From: Panax quinquefolius | Lineage: Eukaryota > Streptophyta > Magnoliopsida > Apiales > Araliaceae | Length of the DNA stretch: 64,000 bases | NCBI GenBank assembly: GCA_020205615.1 | Contig: CM035165.1 | Coordinates: 85,064,005-85,128,004 of the forward strand | Direction: 5' to 3' | Part shown: positions 1 to 10,471 of the stretch, one piece after another | Position numbering within the stretch: position 1 is the first letter of the stretch | How the letters are laid out: the number at the start of each line of letters is the position of its first letter | The notes under the pieces: generated by a model | Databases searched by the model: none | Seen by the model: the letters and a program-made list of their open reading frames with translations, nothing else | What the model was told of the DNA's origin: nothing | Program-made: the position numbers and the translations under genes

Positions 1-537
1 GGGGTGATTCAATGATGTGGATTATTTATTAAATTTGAGTCCAGTGATAAAAGTGATGAAAACCTTTTAAATCATAAAAGATAGTAGATTTTATTCTCTA
101 CTTGAATCTTTTAATGGATTTCTTGTTCCGCTGCAGTTAAACTTGATGTCTATTATATTTTATCAGTTTAACATTGTTAGAGACTAATGATAATTTATTC
201 TGCATTATCTTAGTCATAATATTTCTTACTGGGCTAGTTGAGCTCACCCTATCATTCACTGTTCTCTTCAGGAAATGAGAATATAACTGGGACGAGTCGG
301 GGAAAGGAGTGATGGTCCAGAGGATAGCATTAGTAGTCCTCACTATTCGTGAAATAGTGTGATAATAATTGTAATGAGGACTCCTTTTGAGTTTGTATAA
401 TCTCTAGTAGACAATATTTGTATTCAAACTCACAGTTTATGTTTTGTTGTATTGTACACGACAGTTGTATTTGAATTCTGTACCATGTATCTGGCGACCC
501 AAGATGGGTGATGTATACCTATTTTGGGGGCGTCACA
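1..537 (+). mobile_element. 3' part of a family A LTR, inserted in the 3' LTR of element C
   Basis: This stretch matches the last ~530 bp of the solo LTR at 2266-5066 and of the F LTR ending at 47700. It includes the shared tail with GGTGATGTATACCTATTTTG and the GGGGGCGTCACA terminus at 526-537. It ends exactly where the 3' LTR of element C resumes (538 onward). The corresponding uninterrupted C sequence lies near 13000 (CCTTGTAGCTCC), so this LTR was inserted into the C LTR. The likely TSD is TTGTA (538-542), but the left side is outside the window, so neither the TSD nor solo versus full-length status can be checked. Confidence 0.85.
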
Positions 538-658
538 TTGTAGCTCCTGAATCTGCAAAACAACACCTAAACACCGTAAAAATACTTCTAAATAACTTGA
601 GAATACAATAATTTAAACCCAAGATTATCCGATTTATGGGTATATTACCCAATCATCA
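538..658 (-). mobile_element. Remnant of 3' LTR of Athila-like element C
   Basis: The 121 bp are nearly identical to 13000-13120, the outer end of the C 5' LTR. Read on the minus strand the LTR begins TGATGATTGGGTAATATACC. A polypurine tract lies directly before it on the minus strand (plus-strand AATACCCCCAAACTT, 659-673). The rest of this LTR is displaced beyond the left edge by the family A LTR that ends at 537. Confidence 0.85.
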
Positions 659-1780
659 AATACCCCCAAACTTAAATAGTTGCATGTCCTCAAGCAACAA
701 AACACAAAACAACACGAAAAATTAACTACCATGCAAATGCAAACTATCTATATGTTTTTAATTCCAGCAATCGAATAGCACACATATATTCATAGGCCTC
801 AGAAAAATCACAAAAACATGCTAATACATCATGTTAAGGCAGCTCAATAATATCCCCAACAATCAATGAATCTAAATCTGTTATTACTGATACCGTGAGT
901 GTGTGTTCAACAACCATACTAACCCATGAAAGGCAAAAATATGAAAGATAATAAATTTCTTAATAGGCATCATACAATGTAAACTTGAGAACTCGTCAAA
1001 TAATCTTGAATCGGCTAAAATCAAACACTTACCAAAGTTCAAGGGTCAAAATGGAATACTCGTGCTTCTTTTTTTTATAATTCTCATGACTATGCATCGT
1101 CTTATTCCCTTAGGCTTTTCAGTGCTACCTTAACGAGCTTTCGACCAACGACTCCCAAGCCATTAAGACCTTAGGGCGCTAGGTGTAGAGACAATCCCCT
1201 CGGGCTTACTTACTCAAGTAACAAAGGACACAAAACTAGACAAGCATGCCACGGTGTTTATTTTTTTTAATTTTTTTTTTACATAGCTTATATACTCCAA
1301 ATATTTTTCCCCCAAACTTGAGTTTCTGTCTAAATTCAGTCTTCACTAGCTATTCAAATCGTTCCTTCATTTCACTAGCATTCATCCTTTAGAAGTTTAT
1401 TATCTATCCATTAAATACTTCCTTAGCCAACATGGTCATATTTTGAAACGTGTTATCCTTATAATATCAGTGTCAAATAGATAAAGATTTAAATCATGCC
1501 AAGAAAATCATCTCACTAGCTTAACAATCCTTACTAGACTTGTTCATGCAATTTTAATTTCTTCATTGGCCCCAAACATACGTACTATCAAACGCTGGAA
1601 TTATCGTGCAATCCTAAATGCAATATTTAATTAACAATAACAAACCAAATCCACAAATTATTAACAAACTACAACTGCAAATAAAAATTAACTACCCCCA
1701 AACTAATCTAGAGCAATGTCCTCATGCGAAAAAGAAAGCAAAATAAAACAGAGGACTTCCCTGACGAGCTTATTCCTCGG
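659..1780 (-). other. 3' untranslated internal region of element C, with repeated polypurine tracts
   Basis: This is non-coding sequence between the extra ORF and the 3' LTR of C. On the minus strand it carries G-rich polypurine tracts of the form AGTTTGGGGGTA next to the LTR (659-673), around 1309-1320 and at 1693-1705. The first and last are each preceded on the minus strand by a similar GAGGACAT... block, which suggests an internal duplication of the LTR-proximal sequence. A T-rich stretch lies near 1257-1282. No gene is seen. Confidence 0.7.
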
Positions 1781-2265
1781 GTGGAGCATAATCGTCCTCG
1801 CTCATCTCTAGATCGGAAGGGGGAAACACTGGCAAAACAGGAGCAGTTGGGAATTGGCTAAGGTTAACTCCCGGGTACAGTTGAGCGTTCATGGCATTCT
1901 GGGCTGCAAACTGGTCAACCAAATATTTGTATATAACATCTTGTCGTTCTGACAGGCGGACATTCTGGGACTCTAGGTTGTAAAACTAGCCGTCAATTTC
2001 CTGTTGGACAGCTTCAGGAACCACACCACGATGAGCTGCTGAAGATGGGCCATAAGTTGGGGGAGCTTGAGGTGGTGGGGCTTGTGTCGCTTTAATCTGG
2101 GGAATTATGAAACCCAATCCCCTAGAGTGGTTTTCCCCACCTATCCACACTTTATAACAGCTTATCAACTTATGGTCCAAAACTGGCATAGGCGTTTGAA
2201 TCATCTCATCCGATTTCCATTTTACCCCAAACTTAGCACATAACACGCAAATTAAAGACGGATGG
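1781..2265 (-). pseudogene. C-terminal part of the extra (post-pol) ORF of element C
   Basis: This is the downstream half of a protein whose upstream half lies at 5067-5868. It is separated by a solo LTR with TSD GATGG on both sides. Visible features are a hydrophilic segment (VWIGGENHSRGLGFIIPQI) and a Pro/Gln-rich stretch (QAPPPQAPPTYGPSSAAHR), followed by a stop near 1988. Readable acidic coding sequence then continues to about 1781 (end motif SEDDYAPPEE). The position after pol fits the extra ORF found in Athila/Tat elements, often annotated as a plant transposon protein domain. Its biochemical role is not established. The copy is dead because of the LTR insertion and the stop. Confidence 0.65.
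2261..2265. repeat. Target site duplication GATGG (left) of solo LTR
   Basis: GATGG directly precedes the TGTAAGACCCC start of the solo LTR. The identical GATGG follows its end at 5067-5071. Five bp is the usual size for Ty3/gypsy integration. Confidence 0.9.
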
Positions 2266-5066
2266 TGTAAGACCCCAACTTTTATGAATAAAGAATAAAT
2301 TTTCTCGAAATATATTTTTGAATATTATGGTGTGAATTTGATAAAATGTTATAGTTGTGACTAATATTTACAAATTTTGCAAAGTGAGCAAGTGGTTATA
2401 TAATATTTGATTGGTCGGGGAATATTCGTTTTAACAGGGAATATTCGTACGACGACACAATCATTGGTGGACCCCACAACGGAAGTATTGTCGTAGTTAG
2501 AAAATGACAAAAATATATTTCTATAAAAATAACGGTGGAGATGTTACCGTTAAACTGTTGAACTACCCGGTAGTAAAAGTACAGTAATACGCGTGGTTGC
2601 ATAGTAGCACACGATATTGATTATTGATGCTTACATGAGAAGTCACTCAGTTATACTCAATTATTGCTACAGTAATTGCTGCATCATATCTCTCATATTA
2701 TTGAATCAATTATTGTTACAATATCATCTACATAATATGATATATTATTAAATCAATAATTGAGACAACAAAGTTATTCATATTATTATTTGCAATATTT
2801 ACAATGTCTAGAAGTTCTATCAAGGAGAGGTTTGGTCACCTAATTCTTGCTACCAATAAGGAGAAATCCTTATCTGAAAGCCCCTCTTTCCAGGAACGAT
2901 TTGGTTGTTAAATATTGTGAATTATAATATTAATGATGAATAAGTTCGTGTTGATTAAAGATGAATTTTATAGTTCCATTGTGTTGGAATTATTTGTGTT
3001 AGTGGAAATTGACATTTGTTTTGATAATAATTGATGTCTGGAGGTTATATTGTTCAATCGGGTATTCGGGGTACTTTTCGTGTCAGAGTACTATTCACGA
3101 GTTATTATTCATGAGTTACTATTCACGAGTTACTATTTATGAGTTACTATTCATGAGTTACTATTTATGGGGTACTATTCACCCGTAAGATATATTTCTT
3201 TTTGGTCCATATCATTTTTGGGTACAATATTATTCCACGAGGAGATGTGATAATTTTTCAGACTGTTGGTTGAAGTATAATAGTAAATCAATATGGATCG
3301 TTGGTTTAAAGTTTTAATAGTAAATCAGTATGGACCGTTGCTTTAAGTTTTAATAGTAAACCAATATGGACCGTCCGTTTAAAAGTAAATCAATCTGGAC
3401 CATTCATGAATTAGTTACTATTCAGTCCATTCTCCTATAAATAGAAGCTCATTCCTTCATTATTTCTTATTTAATTCTTTGAAACTCTGAGAGAGAGAAA
3501 CCATAGAGAGAAAGAAGAAAAGTATTCTGCTACTTCACTACTCCAATATCCAGTTTCTTCTAAGGTAGGGGATATTATTTGTTGTACTCGTAAGGGGTAT
3601 TCTTTCTTTCTTATTCGTGAAGAGAGCTTCTGTTATTCCATTCTTATTATTCTGCTGGAATAACTCGTCTGCGTAAAGTAATCGCATACATGGTGAAATT
3701 CTTCTAATATTCCGTTCTTTATTATTATTACGAAATATCTCGTCATGCATGCGTTCTACGGACACAGTTCCATTATTTATTATTCGCCGGACTATCCACT
3801 CGTGCATTTACGTGGGACTGGTTCCATTATTTATTATTCATTGGGAATAACATGCATGCGATCTATCGCATTTACATGGTGAATCCTTACGTTATTCAAT
3901 TCTTTATTATTACGTTGGAATAACCTGTCTATGTGGATTACCACATGCATGGTGAATGATCTTTTGTATTCATTCCTTATTAAATTGTGAAAATGATCTG
4001 TATACGTGGATTACTGCATGGCGGGTGAAAATCCATTTACAGTTTCATATATTCTATTATACTCAGTTGGTTAAAGTTTTGGCTTCTATACTCCATGAAA
4101 TTAGTGGAATATCCTTGATATTTGCGCTTCATCCAGTATCTTTTCATGGAAATATTCTTTTGAGCATTCTTGAATTTTACTGCATAAAGCAGTATCATGT
4201 TGACAATTTGGACGTTATTGAGTTCAGGATAAATTAACTTATAAATCTTTAAAATTTATTCTTGAACTTGTTTTATTGAATTGTCATCATCCTCATGCTT
4301 ATATAATGTTGAAAGTCATCTTTGGCTTACGTGCATAGATGGACTTGGTATGATTATGACCAGGGATTATTTGGTATAATCATGACCGTAATGTGACGAA
4401 TGATGTGGTAAAAGTCCTCATTGAACTGTAGTTCATGGTGGATGTTGTTGGGATGATTATGACCAGGGATTATTCGGTATAGTCATGACCATTGATGATT
4501 ACATGAATATCCTTGGCCGTGGAGCAGGGATGATTTGATTTTATTTATTAAGTTGAGTCTCAGCGATAAAGTTGATGAAAAACTTTTTAAATCATAGAAG
4601 ATAGTAGATTTTATACCTTACTTGACTCTTCTAATGGATTGCTTGATCCGCTGCAGTTAAACTTGTTATCTATTATATTCTATCAATTTAACATTGTTGA
4701 AGGCTAATGATAATTTATTCTGCATTATCTTAGTCATAATATTTCTTATCGGGCTAGTTGAGCTCACCCTTTCTTTCTTTGTTCTCTTGTGAAATGAGAA
4801 CGTAATGGGACTAGTCGGGAACAGGTGATGGTCCTAGATGGTGCATTAGTAGTCCTCATTATTCTGTGAAATAGTGTGATAATAAATGTAATGAGGACTC
4901 CATTGAGTGTGGATATTGTCTAGATGACAATATTTATATTAAAACTCACACCCTATATTTTGTCGTATTTTACACGACTGTTGTATAATTAAGTTGTATT
5001 TGTATTCAGTACCTTGTATCTGACGACTCAAGATAGGTGATGTATACCTACTTTGGGGGCGTCATA
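2266..5066 (+). mobile_element. Solo LTR, family A (chromovirus type, 2801 bp)
   Basis: This is a complete LTR without internal sequence. It starts TGTAAGACCCCAACTTTTAT and ends GGGGGCGTCATA (canonical ...CACA), and is flanked by the perfect TSD GATGG. In order it holds the conserved GAGAGGTTTGGTCACCTAAT block (~2826), a 15-bp ACTATTCA minisatellite (~3085-3185), a TATAAATA promoter box (3436-3443), an array of ~65-75-bp units (~3590-3960), a repeated block with ATTATGACCAGGGATTAT (~4350-4480) and the common tail. It presumably arose by LTR-LTR recombination after insertion into element C. Short open frames inside it are not genes. Confidence 0.95.
3436..3443 (+). promoter_or_regulatory. LTR TATA box (family A)
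   Basis: TATAAATA sits in CTCCTATAAATAGAAGCTC, about 1.17 kb into the LTR. It is at the same relative place as TATAAATA in the F LTR (46187-46194) and in the reverse A copies (14443-14450, 60720-60727). This is the likely core promoter of the family. Confidence 0.6.
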
Positions 5067-5071
5067 GATGG
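5067..5071. repeat. Target site duplication GATGG (right) of solo LTR
   Basis: GATGG directly follows the CATA terminus of the solo LTR and is identical to 2261-2265. Confidence 0.9.
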
Positions 5072-5868
5072 GGTAAACCTCCTGTGGTCCCTCGTCGTGC
5101 CACTCGGAGAATGGACTGCTGAATGACGTGACCGACATCTTTTTGCAAGCCTTGAATAATGGAATATAACAGTACCGCCCTCTCTTTGGTGACATGGTTC
5201 ACATGTGTGCATGGCATGAGTTTGGCGCAAATAAAGGCATACCACGCCTTCCCATATAAACTGAGGTGAGAATGTGGGAAGGTCATGTTGCCACGTTCAT
5301 GCACTGTCCATGTGGTGCCCGGTTGGCAAAGCTCACGTATTAATTTCTCATAGTCTGGACCTTGACTCAGAGGACCGGCATACTCATCGTTAAGATCCTC
5401 CAAATTCAGTTGATAACACCCATTTATGTCCTCTTCACCGAATTCCACTGTCTTTCCCCTCACAAACACTCCATAGTGATCATGTTCTGAAACGTTGGCA
5501 TAAAATTCTTCCACGACTGCAATCACTACCGGGTCAGGTTGTTCGGTTAGGGAGAACCAGTTTCTCTCTGCAATCATCACCGCTATTTCCCCATCTTTGG
5601 ATTGATCGGGCCTTAAACCTCATTCGGGGATGAGAGAGAGGGTTGCCATCTTATTGTAGCGATCTTGGGCGGCGGCACTCATAAACCGATGGCTATCAAA
5701 CTTCGGCAGGGCCAAGGCGGTCCCTGAACCTTCGCCGCGTTGACGCTTCGACGCCATGTAAAAATTCTTTTGCAGTAGAGAGGATAGATGACAATTTCTT
5801 GGCGAAAAGAACCCCAAAGTGATATATAGAGTTGTGTTAGAGATTGGGATGCTATATAAAGGGTTCAA
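5067..5868 (-). pseudogene. N-terminal part of the extra (post-pol) ORF of element C, plant-transposon-protein-like
   Basis: On the minus strand a start (MASKRQRGEGSG...) is readable from about 5757, with an in-frame upstream methionine at 5868. An in-frame stop lies near 5620, then an open frame runs from 5580 down to the inserted LTR. The second part includes NWFSLTEQPDPVVIAVVEEF and VRGKTVEFGEEDINGCYQL. This pattern resembles the conserved domain often annotated as 'putative plant transposon protein' in Athila/Tat-type elements (family call from memory, not searched). The remainder is at 1781-2265. The function is unknown. Together with the LTR insertion the internal stop makes it non-functional. 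Confidence 0.6.
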
Positions 5869-5889
5869 GATCGATTACCATCTGAGTAG

Positions 5890-6180
5890 TAGAGGCGTGG
5901 TGGGAAGTTGAGAGGTTGCAGTTGGCAACCGAACAGTTTGATTGAAATAGGACTCTTATTCGCGATCCTAGCGCCGGGGCGCTGGGACTTGTGCTATTGG
6001 GAGCGCCGGGGCGCTGGTCGGCAGAGTCTGATGGTTGAGCCTAGCACGGGGGCGCTGTGCATAGGCCTTATTGGGCGCCGGGGCGCTGGGCCTGTCTTGG
6101 AGTTCTTGTCCTCTCAGCCGGGCGCCAAGCCTGAATATGTCTTGCAGCCGGCGCTGGTCCCAGATTGTCTGCAAGCTAAG
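5890..6180. repeat. GC-rich palindromic motif cluster in element C spacer
   Basis: Several copies of GCGCCGGGGCGCTGG or close variants fall in about 200 bp (near 5960, 6000, 6040, 6075, 6120 and 6150), within otherwise AT-rich DNA. The related motif GCGCCCCGACGCTGG occurs twice in the C 5' LTR (12895-12950). Open frames across this block on both strands reflect its base composition. The role is unknown. Confidence 0.6.
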
Positions 6181-6405
6181 TAGGTGGGAGACTTTGCTAC
6201 TCGTCTGTAATTCAATAAAAGTGCAGGGAGATTTTTTTTTTGTTACATATTAATACTAAACGTAAAAGGGAAATAAGTTAATAAAAATAAAAAAAAATAA
6301 AAAATAAAAAAAATTAAATTAAATTAAATTAAAAAAAAATCAAAACTTTTGGGGTTGCCTCCCTATAGCGCTTGGTTTATAGTCATCAGCCCGACTTTGT
6401 TGTTG
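6181..6405. other. Spacer between pol and extra ORF of element C, A/T-rich
   Basis: This is low-complexity sequence of A-runs and AAATT repeats (6285-6335). It is followed on the plus strand by GGGGTTGCCTCCCTATAGCG (6351-6370), a sequence type I recall near the end of pol in Athila/Tat elements. No gene is seen. Confidence 0.5.
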
Positions 6406-7740
6406 TGTTCATTTGGCCACTGGATCGGAGAGGTACATGACCGTGGATTGACGTTCGATAGGTCCACTCCAATAATGTTTAAGTCGTTGATCGTTTACTT
6501 TAAATTTGCGTTTTGAATTCGGTTCTTCGACTTCGATGTTTCCGTGTGGAGTGACAGATATAATCACGAAAGGTCCGGACCACCGGGATTTCAACTTATC
6601 GGGGAATAAACGCAAACGTGAGTTGAATAGTAATACTTGTTGGCCCGGTTCAAATGTCCGCTCGAGAATTTTCTTATTATGTCAGGCTTTGTCTTTCTCC
6701 TTATAAAGTTTAGCGTTCTCATATGCATTGAACCGTTATTCGTCCATCTCATTCAGCTGAAGTAACCTTTTCTCACCTGCTGCTTGTAGATCGAAGTTAA
6801 GTTTTCGTATGGCCCAGTGTGCACTGTGTTCTAATTCAACCGGGATGTGACATGCCTTTCCGTAGACCATTCTGTAGGGTGACATGCCGATCGGATTCTT
6901 ATATGCTGTTCGATATGCCCATAGAGCATCGTTAAGACGCAATGACCAATCTTTTCATGACGGATTGACCACCTTTTCTAAAATTTGCTTGACCTCCCTA
7001 TTCGATACCTCCGCTTGACCATTGGTTTAGGGATGGTACGCAGCTGCAATTTTATGACGAACCCCATACTTTATAAGCAATTTAGTGAACTTCTTATTAC
7101 AGAAATGAGTTCCCTCATCACTTATTATCGTCCTAGGCGTCCCAAATCATGTGAAGATGTTTTTCTTTAAGAATCGAAGAACGATGTTGGCATCATTTGT
7201 GGGTAAATCTGCGGCTTCTACCCATTTGGAAACATAATCTACCGCCAACAAAATGTAATTATTATTGTAAGAGGATGGAAAAGGTCCCATAAATTCGATT
7301 CCCCATACCTCGAACAGTTCAACCTCCAAAATTGTATTGAGTGGCATTTCATTACGCTTGGATATATTGCCTACGCGTTGGCAACGATCACACTTCAGCA
7401 CATAGAGGTAAGCATCCTTGAATAGATAAAGCCGAAAAAATCCTGATTGTAATACTTTTTCTGCTGTTCGATCGCCGGAATAATGACCTCCGTAATCTGA
7501 TGAGTGGCAATGTCCTAATATGCTGTCCATTTCATCATGCGGCACACAACGTCTAATCATTTGATCCACACAAGCCTTAAACAAGAATGGTTCGTCCCAA
7601 TAGTATTGCTTAACATCGTGGAGGAACTTCTTACGTTGCTGTGAAGTCAAATCTGGTGGTAACACCTTTGCAACCACGTAATTCACGTAATAGGCATACC
7701 AAGGCACTGTTGTAGTTACTCGGAGAAGCTTTTCATCCGA
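6406..7740 (-). pseudogene. Integrase region of element C pol (Athila-like)
   Basis: This is a decayed integrase on the minus strand. The zinc-binding part has [20 protein letters not shown] (~7340-7400). The core follows with [15 protein letters not shown], where the usual first catalytic Asp of the DDE triad appears as Glu (GIE rather than GID). The second catalytic region, with SDEGTHF, is readable near 7095-7115 only after a frame change. The NGQAEVSNRE region (third acidic residue) lies near 6995-7030 just after an in-frame stop. The C-terminal part has [17 protein letters not shown] (6736-6942) and a further segment with SRWSGPFVI (6409-6615). Stops and frameshifts rule out activity. 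Confidence 0.85.
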
Positions 7741-7754
7741 AAATTTTTCATTGA

Positions 7755-9100
7755 TCAGTACGTTATCTTTTTCTGCACCTCCGCATTTTCCAACCGAGAA
7801 AGATGATCCGCCACCTGATTTTTTGTACCTTTTCTATCCCGGATCTCCAAATCAAATTCTTGTAGCAACAATACCCACCATATTAACCGTGGTTTGGCAT
7901 CCTTCTTCTCAATCAGGTATTTAATTACAGAATGATCAGTGTAGACAATTACCTTGGTCCCAATGAGATATGCTCTGAACTTGTCAAAGGCAAACACAAC
8001 CGCAAGTAACTCTTTTTCGGTGATTGTGTAGTTCAACTGGGCATCTGTCAACGTCTTGCTGGAATAATAGATTGGGTGAAAAATCTTGTTGTGACGTTGA
8101 CCCAACACTGCTCCGACTGCGTAATCACTGGCGTCGCACATCAATTCGAAAGGTAAAGACCAATCGGGCGCCACAATAATTGGAGCAGAGACCAATTTCT
8201 TCTTTAATACCTCAAATGCCTCGATACATGACTGATCCATCTTGAAAGGTACATCTTTCTCTAAGAGTGAACATAGGGGTTTCAAAATTTTTGAAAAATC
8301 TTTAATGAAGCGTCTGTAGAAACCCGCATGTCCCAAAAAGCTCCGTATGCCCTTTACAGATGATGGAGGAGGTAGTTTCTCAATCGTCTCAATCTTTGCT
8401 CTATCCACCTCTAATCCTGATGCAGAAACTTTATGCCCCAGAATAATCCCCTCTTGCACCATAAAGTGACATTTTACCCAGTTAAGCACCAGGTTAGTCT
8501 CCACGCATCGTTTCAACACTAAAATCAGATTTGTCAAACATAAGTCGAAACTATCACCGAACACGGAGAAGTCATCCATAAATACCTCCAAATTCTGTTC
8601 GACCATATCTGAGAAGATTGCCATCATGCACCGTTGAAATGTTGTCGAGGCATTACATAAACCAAAGGACATCCGACGGAATGCAAACGTACCACCTCTG
8701 GGGCTATGGCAATTTGATTGTATACGGAATATCCATCCAAGAGACAATAGAACTGATGTCCTGCTAGCCTATCCAACATCTGATCAATGAACGGCAAGGG
8801 GAAGTGATCCTTGCGTGTGGCTTTATTCAGCTTGCAGTAGTCTATACATACTCTCCATCCTGTAATGGTTCTAGTAGGGATGAGCTCATTAGCTTCATTC
8901 TTTACCATTGTCATACCCCCTTTCTTTGGTACGCACTGTACAGGACTTACCCATGAACTGTCCGAGATTGGGTAAATAATACTGGCATCCAACCACTTTA
9001 TAATCTCCTTTTTCACCACATCTTTCATAATGGGGTTTAGTCTTCTTTGCATCTCAATGGTTGGTTTTGCCCCCTCTTCCATTAAAATCTTATGCATGCA
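7755..9100 (-). pseudogene. Reverse transcriptase-RNase H of element C pol (Athila-like)
   Basis: The RT begins near 9100 on the minus strand with KLNKATRKDHFPLPFIDQML and [21 protein letters not shown] frame change near 8700-8750 joins it to [20 protein letters not shown] and the catalytic box VFMDDF. A thumb segment with [20 protein letters not shown] follows. RNase H then starts with [18 protein letters not shown] and continues with [31 protein letters not shown] and the end motif [11 protein letters not shown]. Motif order (RT, RNase H, then integrase) is that of Ty3/gypsy pol. The FMDDF box and [10 protein letters not shown] end fit the Athila/Tat branch. The frameshift makes it a pseudogene, although long parts remain open. 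Confidence 0.9.
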
Positions 9101-9402
9101 GAATGATGGGCTAATACCTCGAATATCCGCTATAGTCCACCCAATTGCTGTTTTGAACTCTCACAGAACCCGTAGCAGTTTTTCCTTTTGTGTGTCAGTT
9201 AATTATGTCAAAAAATCACTGGTAAGGTGGCATCTTTTCCCAAATAAGCATACTACAGATGAGATGGTAACGATTTTAATTCCAACACCGGTGGCTCTTC
9301 TATTGAGGGTTTGCACTTTTTACCTTCCGTTTCGGGCCTATCAAGGGTGTCGAATGGTTGATTGCTTTTTCGGTAGAACGATGATGTATCTAGCCATTTG
9401 AT
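9101..9402 (-). pseudogene. Pol linker of element C between protease and RT
   Basis: This is decayed minus-strand pol sequence between the protease and the RT. No clear domain was recognised and no open minus frame spans it. The plus-strand open frame here has no recognisable motif. Confidence 0.4.
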
Positions 9403-10368
9403 CTACTCAATGTCCTCATCAATACCGTAGTCGTCTATTCCGAACAACATGGATTCTATCGGGTCCTCTGAGTAATTGTCGCAGAATTTGTGATTAACTA
9501 ATTCATCCATTAAATCCACCCTCAAACACTCACCTTTTTCCTTCGGATAAGACATCGACTTAAATACATTAAAGGTGACCTGTTGATCTTCAACTCGCAT
9601 CGTCAATTCCCCTTTTTGCATGTTAATCAATGTTCTCCCCGTTGCTAAAAATGGTCGCCCGAGAATGATGGGAATTTCCTTATCTGCTTCACAGTCCAAG
9701 ATCACGAAATCTACTGGGGATATGAATTTATCCACCTTTACTAATATGTCTTCAATAATACCACGTGGATATGTAACTGATCGGTCCGCCAACAATAAAC
9801 TGATATTTGTCGGTTTTGGTGCCTTAAGTCCAAACTGACTGTAAACGGATAGTGGCATCAAATTTATACTGGTCCCCAAATCACACAACGCTCTCCCCAA
9901 AAACTGGTTACCAATGTCGCACGGAATAGTAAAACTACCTGGGTCTTTTAACTTCGGCGGTAACTTGTCCTGGATAATTGCGCTGCATTCTTCGGTTAGC
10001 GCTACTGTTTCAAAATCAACCAATTTCCTTTTCTTTGACAACACATCCTTCATGAACTTAGCGTAGCTCGGCATTTGTTCTAACGCTTTGGCAAATAGGA
10101 TGTTGATAAGCAATTTTTTGAAAATATCCAAAAATCTTGAAAACTGCTTATCTAACTTGGATTTCTGAAACCTCTGCGGATACGGTATGGGCGGCATTGT
10201 GATAGTCGGTTCTGGTGCTTTCTGCTCTACGGTTTCATCTTTATGTTTCCTAGTTTCCACAACTTCTTCTGTTTCAGCTGTTACGTTGTCCCTCTTTTCC
10301 TTATCCTTAATCGTCTCTTGCAAATCCTTCCCATCTGCAGTAAAGTTCTGACCTCTTGCAATGCTCAT
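9403..10368 (-). pseudogene. Retroviral-type aspartic protease region of element C
   Basis: The open minus-strand frame of 321 codons has a charged Glu/Lys/Thr-rich linker at its start, then PYPQRFQKSKLDKQFSRFLD (C-terminal gag/linker motif). The protease core is GRALCDLGTSINLMPLSVYS, with the active-site triad as D-L-G-T, the variant typical of Athila/Tat protease (D-L-G-A/T-S). It ends with EIPIILGRPFLATGRTLINM, the ILGRPF hallmark of this fold. Such enzymes process Gag-Pol. This segment is intact as a frame, but its neighbours are shifted. Confidence 0.85.
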
Positions 10369-10471
10369 TTCGCTTCGGCCTTGGATTATTTCTCAGATCA
10401 CTAGGAGTGTTGTTCCATGGACGGTTATTTAATGCATGTGTTATCTCGTTTCAATTGATTCTCTAGATTTT

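Noticed and set aside
3956..4237. Open frames inside LTRs (also e.g. 13637-13843, 16882-17088, 49315-49735, 51709-52147, 59886-60555)
   Set aside because: They fall in LTR sequence, mirror repeat units and show no protein motif.
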